Below are positions 35,332 to 44,324 of a stretch of 64,000 nt of DNA, in pieces. Numbering within the stretch: the first letter of the stretch is position 1; each line of letters begins with the position of its first letter. A program made the position numbers and the translations under genes. The DNA is taken from the NCBI GenBank assembly GCA_945871905.1, contig CAMBXL010000002.1, forward strand, positions 198,936-262,935, written 5' to 3'. Below the pieces are notes generated by a model that ran no database searches, was not told the origin of the DNA, and saw only the letters and a program-made list of their open reading frames with translations. Source of the DNA: Chitinophaga pinensis (GTDB lineage Bacteria > Bacteroidota > Bacteroidia > NS11-12g > UBA955).

Positions 35332-38300
35332 ATGAAATCTAAAAACGTATACATAAATATTGTTTTTATAAACAGCAATACATTTAAAAAACAATTATTA
35401 ATTATTCTCCTTCTTTTTACAGTAAAAACAAATGCACAACCACCAGCAGGTGCTGTATCTGCCAAACCAAACATGATATATTATGCAGGCGGTAGTTGCA
35501 AATTTTATGATATCAATGACAATTTGCTTCTATCTGTAGATGCTACAGAAGCTGGTTGGTCCGCTACACCTGCCAAAACTGCTTGGGTAGTTGTAACACC
35601 TACAAATGGCGGTTATTACGAATTTCCTAATTACACTTCAAATGCCCCTACTTGTAATATCCCTCAATATCTACAGCCATTTTGGAAATCAGACACTATT
35701 TATAATGAGTTAGTACTTTTAAATGGGGTAAATACTACCGCAAAACTCATGTTTAAACCTGCAAAAATTATTTCAGTGACCAATTATGATTTTTCCAAAT
35801 CTTATGTGCAAAATACAGATTATTCAATAGCAGGAAATGTTATTAAACAATTAAATACAAAAATATCGTCTACTGTTTCAATAGTAGCAGGGAAAAAAGG
35901 AAATGGACAACTTAATGGTTTAATGAATACAAAAGCTACTTCATGGACTTGTGTTACATATATTCCCGATAGAAGCAATTGGAATGGGTCAAATCTGATT
36001 GGATATAAAGGCGATAAATTACCTAAAACTATGGCAAAATTAAAAGCAAGTTTACCTGTAAAGATTCAAGCTTATGGTATGAGTATTACCGCAGGTCTGA
36101 ATGTAAGTGGTTTTGCTGGTGATGATAAAAACTTTACCCCTACTGCACCTTACATGCGTAGTTATGTAGAATTATTAGAAAATTCACTGGAAGCAAAATT
36201 TGGTTCAGATGTTACTATTATAAACGGCTCATGTGGTGGTAAAATGGTAGCTTGGATTGACCAATATTGTGAAAGTATGGTTGTGCCTAATTTGCCAGAT
36301 TTAGTTTTGTTAGATATGGGAATGAATGACATTTGGGGTACAACCACCAATTCAGCATTTAAAACTAGTATGCAATCTTGCATTAATAAAATAAAAAATG
36401 CCAATCCTAATACTGAATTTATTTTAATAGGCAATATGCTGCCTGATGTTAATTCACAAGGAGCTCCATCAAATGGCGATGTTCTAATGTATGGTTTCTT
36501 ATCACAATTAAAAAGTTTAGAATCCAATGGAATTGCAGTATTTGACATGACCACATTAAGTGATACCATTTATAAAAGAAAGGGAGCAACACACTGTCTT
36601 TCTAACTCACTACACCCCAATGATTACCTAGCAAGGTGGTATGCTCAAGGATTAACTGAATTGTTTAATGATGGAAGTATTATAGATAAAAAACCTAAAA
36701 AATATTATGTAAATAATACTGGAAATAATACCGATGGATTAAGTATTGCAACTGCATGGAATAATTTGGATAAAATTAATTTGAAAAATTTTAATCCTGG
36801 AGATACCATTCTTTTTGAAGGTGGCAAAACTTTTACAGGTAATATTGAATTTGATAACAATGATGGCAATTCATCTTCAAAGCCTATTATTTTAACAACT
36901 TATGGGTCTGGACAAGCTACAATAAAAACAACACTAACTTCAAAATGTGGATTCAAAGCCACTAATACACAGGGATTCCAAATCAGCAATCTTAAATTTG
37001 TTGGACCAGGAAATGGAACCCAAAAAGATATTGATGGCATGTTATTTTTTACAACTAATCAAAATGGTTATTTAAGTAACATTCAAATCAAAAATTGTGA
37101 GGTAAGTGGATTTGGCTATTGTGGAATCAGATTTTATTCCAATTGGGATGTGAATGTTAAAGCAGGTTATAAAGATGTAATTATTGACCAATGTAAAGTA
37201 TTTGATTGTCGTGAAAATGGCATTGTAGCCTTTGGATACGATGTACAATCCACTAATTTTTATCATCATAAAAAATTCACTATAAAAAATACAGAAGTTT
37301 ATAATATAACTGGCTATGCTTCTGCAACTCACAAGGGCAGTGGAATTGTTCTTTCTCAAATAGACTCTTGTGTTATAGAACGATGTGTGGCATATAACAC
37401 AGGAACTGCCAATACTGCTTGTGGTGGTCCGGGAGGAATATGGGTTTGGGCCGCTAACGCTATTACAATACAATACTGCGAAAGCCACCATAATTCATCT
37501 GGCACTTCAACTGGTTGTGATGGATTAGGATTTGATTTAGATGGAGGTGTAACAAATTCCATTATTCAGTATTGCTATTCTCATGACAATGATGGAGCAG
37601 GCTATTTATTAGGAAATTTTGCTGGAGCAAGACCTTGGGGAAATAACATTGTTAGATATTGTATTAGTGTAAACGATGCTAAAACAAATAATTCCGCTGT
37701 TACTTTATTTACTGCACCAAATACAATATGGAATGGATTAAAACTTTATAACAATACTATTTATGTTAGCCCCTCACCAAATAACAAATATAGTAATTTT
37801 GGTGCTTTTCAAATGACAGATTATGGAACCAATATGTCAGAAGTAGAATGTTATAATAATATTTTCTATACCAAAGGTGGATTGCCTTTGGTTACTGTAC
37901 CAAATACATTCGTAAATCAAACACCAAAGTTTATTGGAAACTTATATTATACAGATGGAGAATCTTTTACAATTACATACGGCAATAAGTATAATTCATT
38001 AAATGATTTTAGAAATGCTGGGATTTACTGCGAAAAAAACGGAAGTAAAAATACAGGTTTAAATACAGACCCTCTTTTAATCAATACAAATAGAAGTCCA
38101 TTGACTATTTTCCCAAAACCAACAGATTCATTGGATGCTTTCCATTTTTCTCAAATGTCACCTTGTAGAAATACTGGTTTGGATTTACAAACATTATTTG
38201 GCATTAATGCTGGTAAAAATGATTATTGGGGAAATCAATTAAAAAATGAAAATAGCTTTGATATCGGTGCATTTGAATGGAAAAACACAACTACAGATGT

Positions 38301-38559
38301 TATATCATCAGAACTTTCAACAATTAAATTATTTCCTAATCCAATTGGAAGTCAAGATTTGATAATTAGTTTCCCGTCTAACTACATACTCGATACTAAA
38401 CTTGACATATATGACACTAAAGGCAAATTATATATTTCACAAATATTAACAAATGAGACAAATACAATAAAGATAAATTCTATACCATTAGGGTTATACT
38501 TTATCAAATTAAGTGATGGAAAAAAATTTCAAACTTTTAAATTAATTAAGAGTGAATAA
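35332..38559 (+). CDS. Secreted SGNH hydrolase fused to a parallel beta-helix domain, T9SS type A cargo
   Basis: This 1075-residue protein has a signal peptide ending near TVKTNAQPP. An N-terminal region (about 30-200) is beta-rich. Next is a GDSL/SGNH hydrolase domain (about 225-450): block I serine in YGMSITAG, block II glycine in NGSCGGKM, block III asparagine in LDMGMNDIWG, block V histidine in SLHPNDYLARW, where the usual Asp three residues before His is Asn. Then comes a right-handed parallel beta-helix like pectate lyases and carbohydrate epimerases (about 465-960; KKYYVNNTGNNTDGLSIATAW, ITIQYCESHHNSSG). The last ~80 residues are a type A sorting domain (IKLFPNPIGSQDLIISF). It probably deacylates and cleaves or binds a polysaccharide outside the cell; substrate not shown. 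Confidence 0.88.
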   Translation: MKSKNVYINIVFINSNTFKKQLLIILLLFTVKTNAQPPAGAVSAKPNMIYYAGGSCKFYDINDNLLLSVDATEAGWSATPAKTAWVVVTPTNGGYYEFPNYTSNAPTCNIPQYLQPFWKSDTIYNELVLLNGVNTTAKLMFKPAKIISVTNYDFSKSYVQNTDYSIAGNVIKQLNTKISSTVSIVAGKKGNGQLNGLMNTKATSWTCVTYIPDRSNWNGSNLIGYKGDKLPKTMAKLKASLPVKIQAYGMSITAGLNVSGFAGDDKNFTPTAPYMRSYVELLENSLEAKFGSDVTIINGSCGGKMVAWIDQYCESMVVPNLPDLVLLDMGMNDIWGTTTNSAFKTSMQSCINKIKNANPNTEFILIGNMLPDVNSQGAPSNGDVLMYGFLSQLKSLESNGIAVFDMTTLSDTIYKRKGATHCLSNSLHPNDYLARWYAQGLTELFNDGSIIDKKPKKYYVNNTGNNTDGLSIATAWNNLDKINLKNFNPGDTILFEGGKTFTGNIEFDNNDGNSSSKPIILTTYGSGQATIKTTLTSKCGFKATNTQGFQISNLKFVGPGNGTQKDIDGMLFFTTNQNGYLSNIQIKNCEVSGFGYCGIRFYSNWDVNVKAGYKDVIIDQCKVFDCRENGIVAFGYDVQSTNFYHHKKFTIKNTEVYNITGYASATHKGSGIVLSQIDSCVIERCVAYNTGTANTACGGPGGIWVWAANAITIQYCESHHNSSGTSTGCDGLGFDLDGGVTNSIIQYCYSHDNDGAGYLLGNFAGARPWGNNIVRYCISVNDAKTNNSAVTLFTAPNTIWNGLKLYNNTIYVSPSPNNKYSNFGAFQMTDYGTNMSEVECYNNIFYTKGGLPLVTVPNTFVNQTPKFIGNLYYTDGESFTITYGNKYNSLNDFRNAGIYCEKNGSKNTGLNTDPLLINTNRSPLTIFPKPTDSLDAFHFSQMSPCRNTGLDLQTLFGINAGKNDYWGNQLKNENSFDIGAFEWKNTTTDVISSELSTIKLFPNPIGSQDLIISFPSNYILDTKLDIYDTKGKLYISQILTNETNTIKINSIPLGLYFIKLSDGKKFQTFKLIKSE

Positions 38560-38757
38560 GTGTTTTTCATTATTTTATCTAAATTTTGTAAACTCATATG
38601 CTATTTAAATTTAAAATCATTAATTTTTTCATTTAAAACATACAGAAATGTAAGTTATATAATTAATCTAAATTCAATATAGTTCTTTTTGTACTTAAAA
38701 CAATACAACTTCTAATAAGATTGATTTAATTGTAGCAACAAGTAATAGGAAAACGAT

Positions 38758-38765
38758 TAAATTTG
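38758..38765 (+). promoter_or_regulatory. TAAATTTG -7 box that fixes the start of the C25-like gene
   Basis: The box overlaps the first possible in-frame start (TTG at 38763), so that codon cannot be the translated start. The next start codon, TTG at 38787, lies about 16 bases after the expected transcription start. Confidence 0.5.
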
Positions 38766-38786
38766 CCTAACTATAATATCTACTTC

Positions 38787-41585
38787 TTGAAAAAAATCCT
38801 ACTGATTTGTTTTTTACAATTAGTATTAACAAATGCTGATTCACAAAGTATAAGTATAAGAGACTATAACTTAGAAGTTTATTGTGTTTCAAGGGTTCGA
38901 AATTCATCAACATCAATTTTGGATTTTCGTTGGAAAAATCCCCCTCCTACCGCTCGGGCACAAAGGGTTTACAGAAAATCAAAAACCGCCTACACTTGGG
39001 GAAGTGCATACCGCACCCTGAATATGAATGACACCATCTTTAGCGACACCATTACAACCGGTAGTCATTTTGAATACCGTTTTGAAAAAGATACAGGCAG
39101 AGATGGCTATTCAGTTCAGGGTTATATTTATGCTGGCCACAGAGTTTTACCTATCAAACAACGGGGCACTCTGTTATTAATAATCGACAGTACACATCGC
39201 GTTTTTTTGGCCAATGATTTAAGGACTTTCAGAAATGATTTGACAGGCGATGGTTGGTTTACCATAGTGTTGTGGGTGTCTCCTAGCACCAGTGTATCAA
39301 CAATTAAATCATTCATTGTAAGCGAATACAACGCAAATCCTATTCAGGTAAAAAGCGTTTGTTTAATTGGTGATGTTGCAGTTCCATACTCTGGAAACTT
39401 TTCTTCATCGGGTCTATATCCTCCCGATGGACACACCACTTTTTCTGCCCCCAGTCATGAAGGGGCTTGGCCTGCCGATGTTTACTATGGTGATGTAAAC
39501 AGTTCCAGTTGGACCGACAATACGGTAACCAATAACGCAGGTGCTAGAGCGGCGAATAACAACAACCCATCTGATGGAAAATTTGACCAAACATCCTTGC
39601 CTACATTAATTGAACTAGGGGTAGGACGAATAGATTTATCCAATTTTACATCATTCACAGAAACAGAAAGAGAACTATTGAGACGCTACTTTAAGAAAAA
39701 CCACGATTACAAGCATTTGAATTTCACCACTGTACCAAGATGCTTAATAGATGACAATTTTGGTCTTTTAAATTACCCTTATCCCAATATTGACGAACAT
39801 TTTGCTGGTAATGCCTACAGAAATACTGCGACATTAATCAACAAAGACTCTTGTTTTAATCTCGACTATTTAAGCACTTTGAATACAAAATCTTACCAAT
39901 GGAGTTATGGTTTTGGTGCAGGTGGATATTCCAGTGCTTCGGGTGTATCAAATACGTCTCAGATGGCGTCCTCAACCCAAGAATTAAAAACAGTATTTAC
40001 AGGTCTATTTGGCAGTTATTTTGGCGATTGGGACAATACCAATAATCTTCTGAGAGCTCCATTGGCGGCCAAAGGCCATGCATTAAATTCCTTTTGGGTG
40101 GGCAGACCACATTGGTTTTTTCATCACATGGGTTTGGGTGAAACCATTGGGTATAGCACCATGAGAACTCAGTATAATTATGATGCTACTGCTAACTATT
40201 TGCTTTACCCAACTACAGCTTTTAGCTACCTACAAATACATCCCGCTCTTATGGGTGACCCAACAACCCGTTTGAATGTTGTGGAACCAATCTCTGATTT
40301 TGTTGTGAAACAAGACAGTTGTAATCAAAGGTTTAAATTGTCTTGGACAGAACCCACCGACACAGCGGTAAACCAATATCTTATATTTAGAGCAAATCAC
40401 ATAGACAGCACCTTTGTAGAAATTGGCACAACTGCAAATCAAACCTTTACCGATAGTTTTCCTTTGACAGGGAACAATGTATATATGGTTCGTGGTATTA
40501 AACTTCAAGTAAACAACAGTGGCACATATTTCAACTTAAGTCAAGGCCTATTTGATACCATAAGTTATTCCATCCCGCTTTCCAATGTAGGTTCTGATAC
40601 GTCGTATTGCTTAAATACCACAGTAACGCTAGGCTATTTACCATCACAAAATAATAGTTACACAAGCTACTTATGGATGCCTAATAATGTTAGAACTCCA
40701 ACTCTTACAACTACTATAACTGGCAACGAATATAAATACCTAACAATAAAAGACACACTTTCAGGTTGTATTGTTAAAGACACTTTAAACATTAGTGCTT
40801 TGTCTTTACCTGTTCAGGAAAGTATTAATCTAAGCTATAATTTTTGCAACGACTCTTTATTGTGGAGTTGTACAAACCTAAACCCTTCAAGTTATATCTA
40901 TACTTGGAATTTTGAAGGCGGAAATCCTAATGATAGTGTTGGAAGTGGACTTATTAATCCAGGTTTAGTTATTTACCCCAATATTGGCACTTATGCAATG
41001 GTTTTAACTATTACCAACCCTAGTAATAATTGTTTTGTTTTAGATACAACCATTCACAATGTAACATGCACTTCATTGAGTTTGGATGAAGTTGATGTAA
41101 AATGTTCCAACAATTCAGTAACTATTCATTTAATGGAAGAATATGTCAATAAATACCATCAACTTTCGCTGTATGGCTTATTCAACAACGATTGGGTTTA
41201 CATAGAAAGTATAAAAACAATGGGGGCTTCTAATTATGCATTTAATATCAATAACACTTTTTCCGACTATCAAATAAGGGGAATAGAAATTGGCGATTTG
41301 ACAGAGACAAAGCTTGGAGAATGCAGTTCAAATAAACAGGGAAAACAAGTTACCGTTTACCCAATTCCATTCCATGACTTACTGCAACTACAATTTAATC
41401 GGTTTGAACCATTCCGAAAATCGTACTTGGTAGAAATAATGAGCTATGATGGCAAAATTGTGTATCACCAATACCATAATGAGCTATTATTAACCTTAAA
41501 ACTAAACGACTTAATTAAGGGTGCTTATTTAATTAGAATCATTGACCAATACAATATCCAAACCTTCAAAATCAACAAACAATAA
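38787..41585 (+). CDS. Secreted C25-like (gingipain-fold) protein without obvious catalytic motifs, T9SS type A cargo
   Basis: From the TTG at 38787 the protein has 932 residues and a clean signal peptide (MKKILLICFLQLVLTNADS). Residues ~100-490 resemble the C25/caspase-like fold: TLLLIIDSTH, IKSVCLIGDVAVPYSG, and the family-closing motif HPALMGDPTTRLNV. The gingipain GHG and NGC catalytic motifs are not where expected. In their place are GSYFGDWDNTNNLLRAPLAA and GRPHWFFHHMGLGETIG. A fibronectin-III-like domain (about 500-590), Ig/PKD-like segments, and a type A T9SS sorting domain (VTVYPIPFHDLLQLQF ... GAYLIRIIDQY) follow. It may be a non-peptidase paralogue or use different residues. Confidence 0.75.
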   Translation: MKKILLICFLQLVLTNADSQSISIRDYNLEVYCVSRVRNSSTSILDFRWKNPPPTARAQRVYRKSKTAYTWGSAYRTLNMNDTIFSDTITTGSHFEYRFEKDTGRDGYSVQGYIYAGHRVLPIKQRGTLLLIIDSTHRVFLANDLRTFRNDLTGDGWFTIVLWVSPSTSVSTIKSFIVSEYNANPIQVKSVCLIGDVAVPYSGNFSSSGLYPPDGHTTFSAPSHEGAWPADVYYGDVNSSSWTDNTVTNNAGARAANNNNPSDGKFDQTSLPTLIELGVGRIDLSNFTSFTETERELLRRYFKKNHDYKHLNFTTVPRCLIDDNFGLLNYPYPNIDEHFAGNAYRNTATLINKDSCFNLDYLSTLNTKSYQWSYGFGAGGYSSASGVSNTSQMASSTQELKTVFTGLFGSYFGDWDNTNNLLRAPLAAKGHALNSFWVGRPHWFFHHMGLGETIGYSTMRTQYNYDATANYLLYPTTAFSYLQIHPALMGDPTTRLNVVEPISDFVVKQDSCNQRFKLSWTEPTDTAVNQYLIFRANHIDSTFVEIGTTANQTFTDSFPLTGNNVYMVRGIKLQVNNSGTYFNLSQGLFDTISYSIPLSNVGSDTSYCLNTTVTLGYLPSQNNSYTSYLWMPNNVRTPTLTTTITGNEYKYLTIKDTLSGCIVKDTLNISALSLPVQESINLSYNFCNDSLLWSCTNLNPSSYIYTWNFEGGNPNDSVGSGLINPGLVIYPNIGTYAMVLTITNPSNNCFVLDTTIHNVTCTSLSLDEVDVKCSNNSVTIHLMEEYVNKYHQLSLYGLFNNDWVYIESIKTMGASNYAFNINNTFSDYQIRGIEIGDLTETKLGECSSNKQGKQVTVYPIPFHDLLQLQFNRFEPFRKSYLVEIMSYDGKIVYHQYHNELLLTLKLNDLIKGAYLIRIIDQYNIQTFKINKQ

Positions 41586-41652
41586 TCGATAAACTTGAAG
41601 GCGTTAATTTCCTTATCAAATAAGAATTTCAACATTACATTGAAAGTAATAA

Positions 41653-42471
41653 TTACTTAAAAAAAAGTACTCTAAAAAGGGTAAACAGTGAAAAAGCCAA
41701 AAACAGAAACAAAATAATTGAAGGTCGCATTTTTTGAGCCAGAATAATACCCCATCTTGCTGATATTGCCGCCGACAAACCCAATGGAATAATGGCTGCC
41801 CACATCATAAAACCAGTTTGAAAGGTAGGAAAAACCAACAAAACTGGCTTTTGAACCATGTAATAAATGATGAGTGGTAAAGCAATGATAGGAATAACAG
41901 ACAATGACAAACCGGTAGAAAAACGAACGGGTAGTTTTAATATTTTGTTAAAATAAGGTACCATTATTACCCCTCCACCTAAACCTGTTAATGATGTAAT
42001 TATTCCTGCAAAAAGTCCCGCAGGGATGAATTTTTTATAGGGTGGTAAATTTAAAACTTCTGAATCTTTATTTTTAGAAAATTGCCCAATAAGCACCCTA
42101 ATGATTGTCACTATTAAAACCAATGTGAAAAATGACTTAAATATAGACAAATCGTTAATTTCAAAAATATTAAGCAATGCTGTTACAAGTAAAGAAGAGC
42201 AAACTGCGGCAATTCCTGTATAAATAGTGGCTTTTGTGTTTGTATTTTTCAATTGCCTTTGTTTTAAAAACCCCGACAAGCCAACTATAAAAATAATCAT
42301 CAAACTATTGCCAATCGTATATGAAACAATATCTCCGGGAGCTACTTTGTCTTGAATAATGTATTGTATTATAGGAATAAAAACCAATCCACCACCTACC
42401 CCCAACAAGCCTGATAATATTCCGCCGAAAACACCCGCCCCTAATAAGAATAGCAACGACAAATAATCCAT
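41653..42471 (-). CDS. TauE/SafE-family membrane transporter
   Basis: This 272-residue protein has about eight hydrophobic helices arranged as two related halves, each with the family glycine-rich motif (GGILSGLLGVGGGLVFIPII and GIITSLTGLGGGVIMVPYF). TauE/SafE proteins export or take up sulfite, sulfoacetate or related anions; no sulfur genes flank it, so the substrate is not clear. It overlaps the protease gene at 42471 by one base, so the two are cotranscribed. Confidence 0.92.
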   Translation of the reverse strand: MDYLSLLFLLGAGVFGGILSGLLGVGGGLVFIPIIQYIIQDKVAPGDIVSYTIGNSLMIIFIVGLSGFLKQRQLKNTNTKATIYTGIAAVCSSLLVTALLNIFEINDLSIFKSFFTLVLIVTIIRVLIGQFSKNKDSEVLNLPPYKKFIPAGLFAGIITSLTGLGGGVIMVPYFNKILKLPVRFSTGLSLSVIPIIALPLIIYYMVQKPVLLVFPTFQTGFMMWAAIIPLGLSAAISARWGIILAQKMRPSIILFLFLAFSLFTLFRVLFFK

Positions 42472-44108
42472 TATTTCTTATTTAAGATTTGCTGATATTG
42501 CATTGAGTTATTGAATATTTCAAGCGATTTTAAGATGTATTGATCGTGTTTAAAGGATTGAATAAAACCACCTTCTTGATATTCATAACGCCTAACAATC
42601 TCTTCGGCTAACAATTGACTGATGCTAGTTTGATGCTTTTGTATTTCTTGTAGTTTATAGTCGTACAAAAACTTTTCTATCGCTGTTATTGATGATTGAA
42701 TGGACTCTATATTGGGTTTAGCTTTTAATTTTACTTTCAATTGTTCTAACTGTTTCTCCGTTTCGCTCGACTGAATATCCTTTTGCATTTTTACAAATTG
42801 AACAAACTCATCGAACATTTGAGGGGTAAGCACAAACTGACTAGCAGAAGGAATAGACTCTTTGCTTGAAGCAAACTTAGTAGCATAATCAAACATCAAA
42901 TAACTTTTTTCAAGTAAGCCTACAATTTCGGGTTTATCTTCTTTTTTGATTTCTATATCAGGTTGCACACCTCCTCCTTCTAATACTTCACGACCATTTT
43001 TTGTTTTAAACTTCTTTTTCAAACTGTCGGGCATTACTTGCGCTTTGCCATCTTTGGACTTATTGCTATAATCCAATTCTTGAATACATCTCCCTGACGG
43101 AATATAATATTTAGCAATAGTTACTTTCATTTGAGTTCGGTACACTAAGGGTCTTACATTTTGAACCAATCCTTTACCAAAAGTATTTTCTCCTATTACA
43201 ACTCCCCTATCGAAATCCTGTATAGCACCACATACTATTTCGCTTGCCGAAGCAGAACGATTATTCACCAGCACCACCAAAGGAATAGTGGCATCTGTAG
43301 CAGGATCGAGGGTTTTATAATTTTTACTTGCATCAGCTGAACGTCCCTTTGAATAAACCACCAACTCACCTCCACCAATAAATACATTTACAATGTTGAC
43401 CGCTTCGTGTAACAAACCTCCTCCATTGTCTCTCAAATCAAGTATGACTTTACTAATCCCTTTACTCTTTAAACTCAACAATGCTTCTTTTACCTCAGCA
43501 CCTGCACCCATTGTAAAGTGGTCGAGACGGATATAACCTATTTCGGGATTAACCAATCCAAAATAAGTGACATTTTTAACCTTAATTTCTTCTCTGAAAA
43601 TCTCTAATAGTTTTTTTTCTCCATTCCTTTCAACCAACAAAGTTACTTTGGTATTTGGAGCGCCTCTTAGGGCATTCCCAACTTCTTCTGACGATTTACC
43701 AATGAAACTTTTTCCATTAATTTCCAATAATTTATCTCCTATTTTTAACGCCGCTTTATCGGCTGCAAAACCTTTGTAAACATTGGTAATGTATGTGTAA
43801 TCTCCCCTTTTTACACTTTGACTACCCAAACCACCGTACTCTCCACTTCGCATCATCATGGCGTCTTCTGCCTGACTTTCTGTGTAAAAATTGGTGTATG
43901 GGTCAAGAGAGGCTAACATAGCATCAATACCAACTTTCATTAAATCTCCTGGTTTTACATCATCTACATAATCGCGGTTTACGGTTTTATAAACGGAACC
44001 AAAGATTTCCATTTGTTTACTAATTTCAAAATAATCATCCGCTGCTTTAAAGGCAAACAATAACAACGAAAAAATAGCTATTAAAACAATCTTGTTCTTT
44101 TTTAACAT
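42471..44108 (-). CDS. C-terminal processing peptidase (S41 family, CtpA/Prc-like)
   Basis: This 545-residue periplasmic protease has an N-terminal signal/anchor (MLKKNKIVLIAIFSLLLFAFKAA), an N-terminal cap (SLDPYTNFYTESQAEDAMMM), a PDZ domain (about 85-165; KGDYTYITNVYKGFAADKAAL and GNALRGAPNTKVTLLVER), and the S41 core. The core holds LRDNGGGLLHEAVNIV, the catalytic Ser in NRSASASEIVCGAIQDFDRG and the Lys in FGKGLVQNVRPL. A helical C-terminal region (about 430-545) follows. Such enzymes degrade tagged or misfolded envelope proteins. The promoter box at 44114 leaves almost no leader. Confidence 0.95.
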   Translation of the reverse strand: MLKKNKIVLIAIFSLLLFAFKAADDYFEISKQMEIFGSVYKTVNRDYVDDVKPGDLMKVGIDAMLASLDPYTNFYTESQAEDAMMMRSGEYGGLGSQSVKRGDYTYITNVYKGFAADKAALKIGDKLLEINGKSFIGKSSEEVGNALRGAPNTKVTLLVERNGEKKLLEIFREEIKVKNVTYFGLVNPEIGYIRLDHFTMGAGAEVKEALLSLKSKGISKVILDLRDNGGGLLHEAVNIVNVFIGGGELVVYSKGRSADASKNYKTLDPATDATIPLVVLVNNRSASASEIVCGAIQDFDRGVVIGENTFGKGLVQNVRPLVYRTQMKVTIAKYYIPSGRCIQELDYSNKSKDGKAQVMPDSLKKKFKTKNGREVLEGGGVQPDIEIKKEDKPEIVGLLEKSYLMFDYATKFASSKESIPSASQFVLTPQMFDEFVQFVKMQKDIQSSETEKQLEQLKVKLKAKPNIESIQSSITAIEKFLYDYKLQEIQKHQTSISQLLAEEIVRRYEYQEGGFIQSFKHDQYILKSLEIFNNSMQYQQILNKK

Positions 44109-44113
44109 CTTTA

Positions 44114-44121
44114 CAAAAATA
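44114..44121 (-). promoter_or_regulatory. TAnnTTTG -7 box for the S41 protease
   Basis: TATTTTTG on the minus strand ends 5 bases before the ATG at 44108. The predicted transcription start falls on or next to the start codon. Confidence 0.5.
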
Positions 44122-44298
44122 ACAAAACTTGAGGAATATAAAAACCACAGCTATCCCAATCCTTATTTACATGTAAAATCACGCTTAGTAATTCCCCATT
44201 TAAATTTTTTATAAATAGTGAATCATTCAATACTTCATTAACAATGCTTTAAATTATTAAAAATGTTAAAAAAAATTAATTATAATTATGAAATACAA

Positions 44299-44306
44299 TA
44301 AATTTG
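44299..44306 (+). promoter_or_regulatory. TAAATTTG -7 box for the HTH regulator
   Basis: The box ends 18 bases before the ATG at 44325, giving a leader of about 12 bases. No convincing -33 element is seen. Confidence 0.5.
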
Positions 44307-44324
44307 CAATAAACAATAAACAAT

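Noticed and set aside
36162-36569. 135-codon minus-strand frame inside the SGNH gene
   Set aside because: It is antisense to a coherent, signal-bearing protein and has no domain or promoter.
37072-37491. 139-codon minus-strand frame inside the beta-helix region
   Set aside because: Shadow of the repetitive beta-helix coding sequence; no independent evidence.
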